Assembly: GCF_017873965.1 (NCBI RefSeq)
Contig: NZ_JAGGKT010000004.1
Span: 62,001 to 126,000, forward strand
DNA: 64,000 nucleotides
DNA from: Ammoniphilus resinae
GTDB taxonomy: Bacteria; Bacillota; Bacilli; Aneurinibacillales; RAOX-1
Reading direction: 5' to 3'
In this document: piece by piece, positions 51,241-60,177 of the stretch
How the letters are laid out: each line of letters starts with the position of its first letter
How positions within the stretch are numbered: the first letter of the stretch is position 1
Notes under the pieces: model-generated
The model's database searches: none
The model's input: only the letters and a program-made list of their open reading frames with translations
What the model was told of the DNA's origin: nothing
Position numbers and translations under genes: made by a program

Positions 51241-51693
51241 AATAAATAATGGTTATAAAAGAGTGCTGTTACTTACAAAAGAGGGGTAATACAAACGATA
51301 TATGGACAATCACATAATTTTTTTGTACTACCCTATTTTTACTATCAATAATAATCTTGAAACGATCTGATGTAGTTTTCTCCAATGAGGTAGTTTTCCT
51401 CATCATTCAACCCTACGCTACTTTAACTCATATTGCCAGTAACGCTTATTCCTGTTTTTTGTTCCATTGCTACACAAACCCCTAACATCACTTTTCCCTG
51501 TCATTAAGTAAAAACTAGCATTATTCTTACTATTGATAAGATGAATTATAATAGGTTTCCGAAAAGTCGATCCTTATTTTCATCTTAATCTATAAATTGT
51601 AAACCCACAATAATCTAGTAAATGAAATTTGAAAAGGTTTTTAACATGAAATAAACTTAAAATAACGAGTGAAATTAATCGGAGTTGATATTA
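51241..51693 (+). other. Intergenic region with 51-bp repeat copy
   Basis: 453 bp without an intact gene. It contains copy 2 of the 51-bp repeat (51433-51483) and an ATGAGG/CCTCAT hairpin near 51390. A TATAAT-like box near 51550 probably serves the helicase gene. Confidence 0.5.
51433..51483 (+). repeat. 51-bp repeat, copy 2
   Basis: It matches 45886-45936 (minus strand) at 49 of 51 bases. The frame PVTLIPVFCSIATQTP is kept by the differences, then diverges to a stop, as in a truncated duplicate of the ankyrin gene's 5' end. Confidence 0.6.
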
Positions 51694-53760
51694 ATGGCCA
51701 GAAATCAAGCTTTTTATCCAACGCCTGTTGGTGCCAAAACCAGTCATATTCCTGAATCTTTTCTAGCAGATTCAAAGACAAGCGCTGAGTTAATCCCAGA
51801 TAACCTTCATGATGCCTTCTATTTTCGTTCCTTGGAGGAACAAGGAACTTTTTTAAATGAACCCCAAATCGAAGCAGTTAAACATGTCGATCATTCATTA
51901 CTAATCCTTGCAGGGGCTGGAAGCGGGAAGACAAGAGTGCTCGTTTCCCGCACCGGATATCTAGTAACCGTAAAAGAAGTGGACCCCAAAGAAATCCTGC
52001 TTATTACATTTACCAGAAAAGCTGCCGATGAAATGAAAGAAAGAATTGCACAATTGCCCGGTTTGTCCAATCGAATGGCAAAAGATATTACTGCTGGTAC
52101 ATTTCATTCCATTTTTTTAAGAGTTTTAAGAGACCAAGGATACCAACAGAAAATTTTAAGTAATGATAAACAAAAAGAAATGGTCATCAAAATCATTTTA
52201 AAGAATATGGATCTTCAGGATTCCTATGAACCGGAAACCATCCTTTCCCTTCTATCTTCTTATAAAAATCAAATTATTCCATTGGAAGAGATGGTAGCTA
52301 AAACACCTAATGAGAAAGAGCTGAAACGAGTATTTCAACGATTTGAGGAATGGAAAATGCAAAATCATTATCTTGATTTTGATGACATTCTAATGGAAAC
52401 CTATCAACTTTTTAAACGGAATGAATCCGTGCTAAAAACGATCCAGGAACGATTTAAATATATTATGGTGGATGAGTTCCAAGATACGAATTTGCTTCAG
52501 TATGCACTTATAAAAATGGTTGCTCAACCACGGAATAACCTAGTAGTGGTCGGGGATGATGACCAGACCATTTACTCATTCAATGGTGCAGATCAAAACA
52601 TCATCCTTGGATTTCAAAAAGAGTTCAATGCCAAACATATTACACTTGATACCAATTACCGTTCAAATACATCTATTCTAGGACTCGGAAATGAAATCAT
52701 TAAGCATAATCAGAATCGGTATCCCAAAAAACTCAGTGCCACTGTGACAGGAAATAAAGTTCCATTGTATATTCGCCCCAATACGACGGATGATGAAGCT
52801 GAATATGTCATTAGAAATATTGTGAGTGATGTTAAAAATGGGGTTCGGAACTTTCGGGATTTTGCCATTCTTCATCGCACAGGAAATAGTAGTCGGAGTA
52901 TTTACGATCAACTGGTCTTACAAGACATCCCTTTTGTTTGTTTCAATAACGGAGATACTTTCTATGAACAATCATTGGTTAAGCCGTTATTGGATCATTT
53001 ACGATTCTCGGTAAATCCGAAAGATATTCATGCTCTAGCTGGGATTTTGCCTACTCTCTACCTAAATCGTGATCAAACGCTGGATTATATTCAAAATCAA
53101 AACCTCATTAACCCGAAAGATCATTTGGTATTGCATCTTTTAAACATGCCGGGGATTAAGCCTTATCAAAGACAACAGATGGTTGAAAGGATCCGCTTTA
53201 TTCTCAATATGAACAAGATGTCACCAGAAGAGGCTATCCAAAAGATGAGAATAGACTTTTATGATAAATATCTTCAGATGGACAACCGTAAGAATCTCAC
53301 TCTTCATAAAGAGATGATGGCCGAAACATTAGATGAATTGGAATCCTCCGCAAAGCGTTTTACAACGATACAAAATTATTTATCTTTTATTGAGGAGATT
53401 ATCGAGAAAAACAAAACAATGGAGGAGCTTCGTAAGAATCCAAATGCCGATGCGGTATCCTTAATGACAATTCATAAATCGAAGGGATTGGAATTCGAAG
53501 TTGTCTATCTTATTGGAGCATCCGAGAGGATCTTACCACATGCAGCTGCTTTAGAGGCCGATCAACTGAATGACATGATATCAGACAAAAAGGGTACTGA
53601 GAAAGTCTTTGCTGCCATTGAGGAAGAATGCAGATTAATGTATGTTGCTGTAACAAGAGCAAAAGAAGAATTATATATTAGTTCACCTTCCATTTATCGT
53701 AATAAAACCGTGGAGGTTTCCAGATTTCTTATGGACGTATTTAATTCACCTTTTTCCTAG
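51694..53760 (+). CDS. UvrD/PcrA-type DNA helicase
   Basis: 688 residues from ATG 51694 eight bases after CGGAG. SF1A helicase motifs in order: LNEPQIEAVKH (Q), LAGAGSGKT (I), LITFTRKAADEM (Ia), TFHSIF (Ib), YIMVDEFQDTN (II), VGDDDQTIYSFNGA (III), LDTNYRS (IV), VSLMTIHKSKGLEF (V), RLMYVAVTRAKEELY (VI). It is somewhat short relative to chromosomal PcrA, with a distinct N-terminal 60 residues. It unwinds DNA 3'-5'; on a mobile replicon it could support rolling-circle or transfer replication. Transcribed alone. Confidence 0.92.
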   Translation: MARNQAFYPTPVGAKTSHIPESFLADSKTSAELIPDNLHDAFYFRSLEEQGTFLNEPQIEAVKHVDHSLLILAGAGSGKTRVLVSRTGYLVTVKEVDPKEILLITFTRKAADEMKERIAQLPGLSNRMAKDITAGTFHSIFLRVLRDQGYQQKILSNDKQKEMVIKIILKNMDLQDSYEPETILSLLSSYKNQIIPLEEMVAKTPNEKELKRVFQRFEEWKMQNHYLDFDDILMETYQLFKRNESVLKTIQERFKYIMVDEFQDTNLLQYALIKMVAQPRNNLVVVGDDDQTIYSFNGADQNIILGFQKEFNAKHITLDTNYRSNTSILGLGNEIIKHNQNRYPKKLSATVTGNKVPLYIRPNTTDDEAEYVIRNIVSDVKNGVRNFRDFAILHRTGNSSRSIYDQLVLQDIPFVCFNNGDTFYEQSLVKPLLDHLRFSVNPKDIHALAGILPTLYLNRDQTLDYIQNQNLINPKDHLVLHLLNMPGIKPYQRQQMVERIRFILNMNKMSPEEAIQKMRIDFYDKYLQMDNRKNLTLHKEMMAETLDELESSAKRFTTIQNYLSFIEEIIEKNKTMEELRKNPNADAVSLMTIHKSKGLEFEVVYLIGASERILPHAAALEADQLNDMISDKKGTEKVFAAIEEECRLMYVAVTRAKEELYISSPSIYRNKTVEVSRFLMDVFNSPFS

Positions 53761-53831
53761 TAAAGACCTGAAAATAATGGGGACTAACCCTGCATCTGGG
53801 AAGCATCCCTTGAAATTATGAACCACTTTTG

Positions 53832-53905
53832 TATAATAGTGTTAATTGAAGTTCCGCCAAAAATGGGAAGCACCCTAAACATTAGGTTTAGCGTGCTTTT
53901 TCTTT
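53832..53905 (+). promoter_or_regulatory. Promoter with hairpin leader, family B (zinc protein)
   Basis: TATAAT at 53832-53837 is followed by AAGCACCCTAAAC and GTTTAGCGTGCTT (one mismatch) with a T-rich run (53868-53904). GGAGGGGGA of the next gene follows. Confidence 0.65.
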
Positions 53906-53965
53906 TGTCAACAAAAGTTACTATTAGAAAGTCAAATGAAACCATGTTTAGCTGGAGGGGGACAC

Positions 53966-54235
53966 TTGGACGTTAAAAAGATATTGCAGATGCATCATCT
54001 CACAGCAGATCAACTAGCTGATATCGTTAATCAAGCCGGTGGAAGAGATCCACATAAACCTATTATCTTTTCTATCACTTGTCAAAATGACAAATGTAAG
54101 GAAGTATTTTTTTCTAATACTCAAGATCATCGTATGCGATCGAGCCAAGGATACTCACATCTCTGTCCGCGTTGTAGGATCGAGGTCCGAAGGGAAAACA
54201 AACAAAAATATGCGCGAAATCGAAAGAAAAGATAA
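53966..54235 (+). CDS. Small zinc-ribbon protein
   Basis: 89 residues from TTG 53966, six bases after GGAGGGGG. A helical start (LTADQLADIVNQAG), then CQNDKCKEVFF...CPRCR, a four-Cys zinc ribbon, and a very basic tail. Nucleic-acid binding is likely. It begins an operon of small genes. No family is recognised. Confidence 0.65.
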   Translation: MDVKKILQMHHLTADQLADIVNQAGGRDPHKPIIFSITCQNDKCKEVFFSNTQDHRMRSSQGYSHLCPRCRIEVRRENKQKYARNRKKR

Positions 54236-54249
54236 GGGAGAGTAAAAAT

Positions 54250-54563
54250 ATGAGTCAACAAACCATTGTCGCCATGAAAAGATTAAAAGCTGAGCTGGTA
54301 ATACCTAATAAAGATCAAAATATAGTACCTGAATCCTACCAAACTATCTATTTTAAAGATCAATGTCCGAAATGTAAGGAGAATGGTTTAAGGTCACCCA
54401 GAAAACCCTAATTATCAATGATAAATTATCCTTTTTTACAGACGATATAACTTGTCCTAAAGGTTGTGAGTTTTTTTATACAGATCTACTTGATATTGAT
54501 ATCTTACATCCACGTGCCTCAAAAAAGAAAAAAAGCTTGTTTAAGTGGTTCCTAAAAAAATAA
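54250..54563 (+). pseudogene. Zinc-ribbon protein gene with one frameshift
   Basis: ATG 54250 follows GGGAG. CPKCKENG is followed by a break; one more T in GGTTTAAGG (about 54388) restores FKVTQKTLIINDKLSFFTDD then CPKGCEFFY, the second Cys pair, and a lysine-rich end at 54563 (104 residues). Its operon position and completed zinc ribbon support the repair. Confidence 0.6.
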
Positions 54564-54639
54564 CCCCTTCGTTTTTGGCCGAAATGTAGTCATTATACTA
54601 AACTACTATTAAATATTCTATGCAGGAGGTTGGTGCTTT

Positions 54640-55032
54640 ATGTTTGAAAAACTCTCAACTCCAATTGCCAAATTACACCTTTCAGTTGTTTTTGGCTGGG
54701 GCGTAATTCTATTTAATCTACTTAATTGGTTAGTAAAATACGGTCCACATACAGATAAAATTGGTGAATTTATTGTTTGGATGATCATAATTTTATCCAT
54801 TCGTTACAGTGCCTTTAAACCTTTAGGTATGGCCGGAACGGTTGCATCTGGTTTTTTAGCACTCTCTTTATGGGATTACTTCACAGGTCAAAGAAACGCG
54901 GAATATGCTTCTCCATTTTTTTTAGGGATCCTCTTTTTCCTCCTTATCCTTTTCTTAGTAAGAGGTGCCAAGTGCCATCCTATGTTCGTTTTACCTATTA
55001 AGAGAGACTTACTATCTCGTTCGATACTATAA
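54640..55032 (+). CDS. Four-TM hypothetical membrane protein
   Basis: 130 residues after CAGGAGG. Hydrophobic helices at about 12-30, 43-60, 62-82 and 90-112 and a basic tail. No family is recognised. Confidence 0.65.
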   Translation: MFEKLSTPIAKLHLSVVFGWGVILFNLLNWLVKYGPHTDKIGEFIVWMIIILSIRYSAFKPLGMAGTVASGFLALSLWDYFTGQRNAEYASPFFLGILFFLLILFLVRGAKCHPMFVLPIKRDLLSRSIL

Positions 55033-55101
55033 AGATAAAAATTCTCAGATATATCGTCATGATTTAAGTTAAAAGATCAAAATACATAGTGGAGGGACCT
55101 T

Positions 55102-55245
55102 ATGTTTGCACAAAAAACAAAAAAACGCCGTACAAAAGGAAGATCGATTAGTGATCGTTATCTCACTAGGGCTGAGAGAAAAATCATAGATTGGTATGAA
55201 AAAAGAAGAATAAACGAAAAGGTGATCTGTACAAACAAAAATTAA
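55102..55245 (+). CDS. 47-residue very basic protein
   Basis: ATG 55102 after GTGGAGGG. KTKKRRTKGRSISDRYLTRAERKIIDWYEKRR suggests a small nucleic-acid-binding protein. Its stop is 13 bases before the PLD gene, so they are co-transcribed. Too short for confident assignment. Confidence 0.55.
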   Translation: MFAQKTKKRRTKGRSISDRYLTRAERKIIDWYEKRRINEKVICTNKN

Positions 55246-55258
55246 TGAGGAGGTTCGA

Positions 55259-55953
55259 ATGAAAATAACAATCGTTTCTTGTCTTACTCTTTTGTTATTA
55301 CTTGGTTGTTCAAGCCAAAATACAGATAACACAGCCAACCTACTAAATAAGGCTATTGAAGTAGGAAGTAATGTAGCAGCAGCTAATGTAGCAAAGGATA
55401 TCGTTGACAATGCATTAGACAAAGCAGTAACTACCGTTGTTGATAAAGCCAAAGAATCTATGACATCAAAAGAACCTTCTTCTAGTTCTTCACCAGCCAA
55501 ACTCGAATGGGCGTTTACAAAGTCGGGTCAAAAACCCGAGCAACTCCTCATAGGTACCATTGGAGAAGCGAAATCCACCTTAGATATCGCGATCTATAGT
55601 ATAACCCATCCCGATATTGTCAAAGCGATCCTAAATGCAAAAAAACGAAATGTGGACATACGGATCATATCCGATAAACAGCAATCGGGTGGGGTTGCTC
55701 AGAAACAAGCGTTAAAATGTTAAAGAATGCAGGAATCCCCATTAAGATAAATAGTCATTCTGGACTGATGCACTTAAAAATGACCATCGTAGATAAAAAG
55801 ATTGTGACCAACGGTTCCTTTAACTACTCGAAAGCGACCAGTCAAAAAAATGATGAAGTCATTATGGTTATTCGTGATCCTGAAGTTGCCAAGTCATTTA
55901 CAAGTGAATTCGAAAACATGTGGGGAAATACGAAACAATTTATTAATTATTGA
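55259..55953 (+). pseudogene. PLD-family nuclease lipoprotein gene with one frameshift
   Basis: ATG 55259 after GAGGAGG. Signal peptide with LLLLLGC lipobox, a helical linker, then a phospholipase-D nuclease domain: AKSTLDIAIYSITHPDIVKAIL, VDIRIISDKQQS, and the HKD motif HLKMTIVDKKIVTNGSFNYS. The frame breaks at 55714 (A4 where A5 restores QALKMLKNAG). The repaired protein has about 231 residues with a single HKD, as in bacterial Nuc, which acts as a dimer. Surface-exposed DNA degradation or transfer are possible roles. Confidence 0.75.
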
Positions 55954-56214
55954 GGGTATTATGGATGGGAATTTTGTCACAAAAGTCTTAATCTAAGAAT
56001 AGTTTGAGACTTTATTTTTGCAATGATTCTTGAACCTAAATATACCAATCCGACTATCCAGAACAAGTGAAACAAAATCAACTCACAAACGGTCATTAGA
56101 CAGTTGAATTCATCTAACGGTAGTGCGAAATAAGATATATAATTTAAATTAAAGAAACGAATTTTTCGTAATAAGTAAGGGTAATTTCACAAAACGGAAA
56201 GGCAGAGAACACAA

Positions 56215-56826
56215 ATGGATAAAAAACTAATTTGCTTCACGGCAACGTTGGGACGAGGAATTGTAAGAAATTACATAACCTATGTAATTTCTGGGGAAAC
56301 CACCGAGTACTATGAAGTGAAGAGTGTTGAAGTGAAAACATCAATAAATAAAGTTATGAAAAAAAATTTAGGAATCATCTTGCCCTTAATTTCTAGACCA
56401 ATGCTAATGCATAGTATATATGAAAAGGAAATAGTTTTTAGGGTTTGGTACATAAAGGATGATGAAACGGATTATTTCACAAAAATACTGGAACTAATGC
56501 GAATAGAGATTGCACGAATGGAAATAGCATTAGAAGAAAAGAAGAAAGGTCTTATGCTTTATCAGGAAGCGTTCCAATTACGTACCTTCAGAATCTATTA
56601 TACTGAGTCTACTGACTTTGATAGAGAATGCGGATCGGATGTATACGAACATAGCATGGTAGTAAAGGCATATAGCGCTTCTGAAGCCAAAGAATTATGG
56701 ATGAATTATTATCGAAAAATAGGATATAATGAAATAATACCGTCTACTAAATTTTGGGGTTGTGGAGCAACACATGCTATAAAAAGGATTGTAGATGAAA
56801 CATCAAGTGAAGTCGTTTATTTTTAG
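56215..56826 (+). CDS. Hypothetical protein
   Basis: 203 residues with AAAGGCAGAG before the ATG. Beta-rich first half, a coiled-coil-like helix at about 85-115 (LMRIEIARMEIALEEKKKG), then a second domain whose FRIYYTESTDF and SASEAKELWMNYYRKIGYNE segments resemble small alpha/beta 'modified residue' domains. No family is recognised. Confidence 0.6.
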   Translation: MDKKLICFTATLGRGIVRNYITYVISGETTEYYEVKSVEVKTSINKVMKKNLGIILPLISRPMLMHSIYEKEIVFRVWYIKDDETDYFTKILELMRIEIARMEIALEEKKKGLMLYQEAFQLRTFRIYYTESTDFDRECGSDVYEHSMVVKAYSASEAKELWMNYYRKIGYNEIIPSTKFWGCGATHAIKRIVDETSSEVVYF

Positions 56827-56979
56827 TTTGTTTAGTCGAATAATGTGATTGATCACCGTCATGTAGTACCGAACGCAGGGATAGGCGTGCATAAAGAAAA
56901 CAAAGTTCGAGTTACGCCAAGTTTTTGTAATCCAAATACGTACACCTCATTAGGGTCGTGATATTGACGGGGATCGAGA

Positions 56980-57367
56980 GTGCAATTAAGCAAAGCCGGA
57001 TATTCCTTTCTAAGCGTGCTGGAGCCCTGGCTTTTTTTATGTAAAAAACTAACTTATCGTAAAACAGAGAACGAAAGGAACTTGAAACCCGAAAAAACGA
57101 GGAAGGTTTATTTGCGGAACAAGCTCGACAAAAGCTTGAAAAGTATAAAATCAGAAAGACTACCGAAGCCTATCAATGGTATAGCGTGGGGAAACTACCA
57201 CCCGCTCATATTAACGAAAGATCGAAACGTTATGCCGTTAAGATTTTTTATCACACTTTTTCGAGGTTTATTATCGTTATCATTATGATCGCGACCCACC
57301 TAAGCCATTTGCTATTGCGATCTTAAACCACGCTCATATGCTAGAAATTCCTGATGCGGAGAAGTAA
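56980..57367 (+). pseudogene. Frameshifted hypothetical gene
   Basis: Three overlapping frames join into one protein if one A is added in AACGAAAGG (about 57074) and one T in the T5 of CACTTTTTCG (about 57260): YRKTENE, KELETRKNEEGLFAEQARQKL, RSKRYAVKIFYHTF, EVYYRYHYDRDPPKPFAIAIL, ending LEIPDAEK at 57367. The start is unclear; a hairpin with T7 lies near 56990-57030. It is immediately upstream of the 36-bp repeat array. Family not recognised. Confidence 0.4.
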
Positions 57368-57394
57368 ATCATAGAACCTATGGGTTCAACCTAC

Positions 57395-57646
57395 GAGTGA
57401 ATCACGTTCAAGGATAGTAACAGTTGAAACGAGTGAATCAAGTACAATGAATGTAACAGTTGAAATGAGTGAATCAATATACATGTAAGTAACACTTAAG
57501 GTGAGTGAATCAATATACATGTAAGTAACACTTAAGGTGAGTGAATCAAGCCTTATGATAGTATCACTTTATTTGAGTGAATCATTACGTACCATAGTAT
57601 CACTGTTTCCGAGTGAATCAACGCATAAGATAGTATCACTTATAAT
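57395..57646 (+). repeat. Seven tandem 36-bp iteron-like repeats
   Basis: Each unit begins GAGTGAATCA, has a variable middle of about 10-12 bases and ends with GTA(A/T)CA(C/G)TT plus 5 bases. Units 3 and 4 are identical. Across unit borders the half-sites TCACT and AGTGA face each other, giving a dyad every 36 bp. All frames contain stops, so it is not coding. The layout suggests a cooperative protein-binding array such as iterons or a centromere. Confidence 0.75.
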
Positions 57647-57652
57647 GAGTTA

Positions 57653-57686
57653 AATAAGGTAGGTTATACCCTACCTTATTTTCTTT
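57653..57686. terminator. Perfect 11-bp hairpin after the repeat array
   Basis: AATAAGGTAGG/CCTACCTTATT with a 6-base loop and TTCTTTC downstream closes the array. The following 270 bp to the metalloprotease show no gene. Confidence 0.6.
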
Positions 57687-57960
57687 CAACTACGAACTAA
57701 TTTATAGGTTTATCCAATAAAAATATCCTGTCCTAGTATTTCCTAAAGTAGGTTTTAGCTTATACAAACCTAATACAAAAGGTAATATTTTTAGACTCTC
57801 CCGTTCACTAAAACATACAAAAACACGTACAAAAGGCGATTTAAGCGTAGTCTATCTACACGTTAACTACAGATTTTAAGTTTTTTTTGCGTACTCGCTA
57901 ACCTTGCAACGAACTAAAAACCGGTAATTAAGATTAAGCTAAGCTAAGGAGATAGGTAGG

Positions 57961-58746
57961 ATGAAACAACTTAAAAAGGTATTACCAGCTATCGTTTCTT
58001 GCCTTTTCGGGGTAATCGTCGCGATATTGATTGCATACTTCTTTCTTCGTCCGCTAGAGGGTAATGATGATAAACTAAAGGCTAATTCTACTTTATTGGC
58101 AAGTCACGAATTAGCGGATCTCTATCAAATTACCAACCTCGAACTCGTCCCGAAGTTTTATCTTGTCGACCCTGATACGATCGTCTCCGATTATCAAGTT
58201 AAGGATTACGTAAAAACCTATCATCAAAAATATTTTGACGACCTCGCTACTTCCCTTGACAACTTTGGTTTATCACTCGAAAAATTAAAGGTTTTCCTTA
58301 TTCCTGCCGAATTCAAGGAAGACCCCGTGCAAGGTATTAAGGCAAGTGCATACGTTGCCCCTAAATTAAGCCTAAGCAACATTTTCGTTTCCAGGGACTC
58401 CTACTACTCAGGGACTACATACCATGAGATCTCGCATCTTATCTGGTACAAGTATTTTAAAGGTACAAAATTCGAGGAAGAGTACTATACTTTTCGTAAC
58501 CTAGGAAGTACCTTTGAGAACTCGGACAAATGGAATCAGAATATCGAGGAAGTTTTTGCCGAAGACTTAGCTTTTATTATTTCAGGTAGCGAGTTCGCGG
58601 ACTATCCTCCTGACTATCCCGTTTGGTTACAGATTGATAGACCAAGCAATGATACCGAAGCGCCTCCCTTAACGAAGCAGCAAGTAGAAGGTTTATCGGA
58701 GATTCTGAAATCAGCAGCAAGAGCCTACGATGCATTTTTTCGTTGA
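57961..58746 (+). CDS. Membrane-anchored zinc metalloprotease
   Basis: 261 residues, ATG after AAGGAGATAGGTAGG. An N-terminal helix (about 9-31) anchors an extracytoplasmic domain with TTYHEISHLIW (HExxH zinc motif, residues about 156-166) and a downstream EEVFAEDLAF whose Glu is well placed as the third ligand of a gluzincin. The small size and lack of a propeptide set it apart from secreted neutral proteases. Substrate unknown. Confidence 0.75.
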   Translation: MKQLKKVLPAIVSCLFGVIVAILIAYFFLRPLEGNDDKLKANSTLLASHELADLYQITNLELVPKFYLVDPDTIVSDYQVKDYVKTYHQKYFDDLATSLDNFGLSLEKLKVFLIPAEFKEDPVQGIKASAYVAPKLSLSNIFVSRDSYYSGTTYHEISHLIWYKYFKGTKFEEEYYTFRNLGSTFENSDKWNQNIEEVFAEDLAFIISGSEFADYPPDYPVWLQIDRPSNDTEAPPLTKQQVEGLSEILKSAARAYDAFFR

Positions 58747-58834
58747 TACAATAGAGTAAAAACTTATGATTTCCAAAATCAGGTGGTGGTAAAACTCCGC
58801 CTTTAAAATTGTCCTCGTATGCTTTTTCACTGGT

Positions 58835-59206
58835 CTATGAGACTTTTCGCTTTTCTATTTTTGAAATTACAATTTTATGGCAAGTTACTAATTTCTTATA
58901 CTCTGGAATAGATATATCCCTCATGTGGCATATTTTATTTCTAATTGCATTCAAATTGGTTAACTTCTCTATTTGCTTTTGGGTGAATTTTTCTTTAAGT
59001 GTGGGGAATTTGCGAATGATTTGAAGCAATTGGTAGTAATGGGCTGTGTGGAAATCGAAGGAGATATATTTTTGACTAAGGTGCCATGTATATCCAAACT
59101 CTCGTGTTAGAGTATCGTCTATCATGGTTCGCAGTTTCGTCTCCAGTTCGTAGAGTATTCTGTAGGAATCACACATCTTATCAATAGCATTAATCTTGTT
59201 TGACAT
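58835..59206 (-). CDS. HEPN-domain protein, possible RNase
   Basis: 123 residues from ATG 59206 after AAAGGGGA; a longer frame to 59266 has no ribosome site. Fully helical, with FTQKQIEKLTNLNAIRNKICHMRDI holding RNKICH, the Rx4H-type motif of HEPN ribonucleases, and an earlier polar helix. HEPN proteins act as toxins, abortive-infection RNases or Swt1-like factors. No MNT-type nucleotidyltransferase antitoxin is adjacent, unlike classic HEPN-MNT pairs. Confidence 0.65.
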   Translation of the reverse strand: MSNKINAIDKMCDSYRILYELETKLRTMIDDTLTREFGYTWHLSQKYISFDFHTAHYYQLLQIIRKFPTLKEKFTQKQIEKLTNLNAIRNKICHMRDISIPEYKKLVTCHKIVISKIEKRKVS

Positions 59207-59335
59207 TGAATTATCCCCTTTCAACGTATTTTCCATACAGATTGTACCATTTTTTCGACAATTCACGCAACGTTAACTTAGAAGTTTCTTTTAAAAAACA
59301 GTTGGGGATCTTCTATTCCACCACAAATTGCGAAT

Positions 59336-59378
59336 AGCGACGGACTAGGAAGGGGCCTAGTCTGCCGCTTTTTTTCTT
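59336..59378 (+). terminator. Orphan plus-strand terminator
   Basis: CGGACTAGG/CCTAGTCTG with flanking AGCG/CGCT and T7 on the plus strand. Both flanking genes read the other way, so no known gene uses it; an unseen plus-strand RNA upstream is possible. Confidence 0.65.
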
Positions 59379-59398
59379 ACCACATTTTAATTACCGAA

Positions 59399-60151
59399 TT
59401 AATATCTATTCCCGTTATTTTTCCTAAATAGCTCGCGATACTCATCTTGATGAAACTTGTATTTTACTCTAATCATTTTTATTAAATCTTGGCATAGTTT
59501 CTGATATTCGATTAATGAATGGGAATAAAATTCCATATCCGAATTTCTACTAGGACTACCATGACTAATATTTATGATATGTAATATATCATCTATGTCC
59601 AAGAGAATTTCAACAACATCTGAATCAAGAGAATCTCTAACAAATAAAAGATCCCTGATATAATCCTTGGTTTCAAATGCTATAAATTCAGCAGCGGCTT
59701 GCCAATGATGAAATGTTCTACCATACCACCCTCCAATAGTAAAAGGGCGACGAGGATCAACATAATCACATATTATATTTATTTCATATTCTTTATTTAT
59801 TTTAATAGTAGATGGGATCCCAGCAGCTTCTCTTATAGAGGTAATAACTGTATCACAAAGACGATTTATTTTTGCGGATTTGTTATTTATGTACTTAATC
59901 AATTTTACCTTTTGTCTCTCGGATTCCAGGTGAACATTTATGAAATAAAAAAGAAAAGATGTTATATAGGCTAAACAAAATTGATAATAGATTCCCCCTA
60001 ATGCTGCTCCACCTGAAAATCTTTCAGGAATATTAATTAGCCATAAATCGATTACTAGGATTGAAGCAACAGATATTATAAATAACAGTTTTAGTTCAAA
60101 TCTAATAGTAGCTATTCTATGTTTTAAATATTTAAAATCTACTTTTCCCAC
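59399..60151 (-). CDS. Two-TM hypothetical protein
   Basis: 250 residues from GTG 60151 with a weak site. Two membrane helices (about 20-38 and 55-75) are followed by a cytosolic helical domain of about 170 residues (KINRLCDTVITSIREAAG; FETKDYIRDLLFVRDSLD). The 2-TM plus helical effector layout resembles some membrane defence effectors, without sequence proof. It lies 26 bases after the SLH gene and may be co-transcribed. Confidence 0.55.
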   Translation of the reverse strand: MGKVDFKYLKHRIATIRFELKLLFIISVASILVIDLWLINIPERFSGGAALGGIYYQFCLAYITSFLFYFINVHLESERQKVKLIKYINNKSAKINRLCDTVITSIREAAGIPSTIKINKEYEINIICDYVDPRRPFTIGGWYGRTFHHWQAAAEFIAFETKDYIRDLLFVRDSLDSDVVEILLDIDDILHIINISHGSPSRNSDMEFYSHSLIEYQKLCQDLIKMIRVKYKFHQDEYRELFRKNNGNRY

Positions 60152-60177
60152 GCCCAGTTTTATAATTAGATTGAAAA

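Noticed and set aside
56845-56961. 38-residue frame with DHRHVVPNAGIGVHKENK
   Set aside because: The composition looks coding-like, but it has no ribosome site and no recognisable family. It may be a remnant of the decayed locus that follows.
57395-57646. CRISPR array
   Set aside because: The conserved parts are short (about 10 bases each) and split, the variable segments are only 10-12 bases and two whole units are identical. No cas gene is nearby.
57395-57646. Coding repeat of 12-residue units
   Set aside because: 36 is divisible by three and one frame gives SES-VTV repeats, but stops occur in every frame, including in the two identical units.
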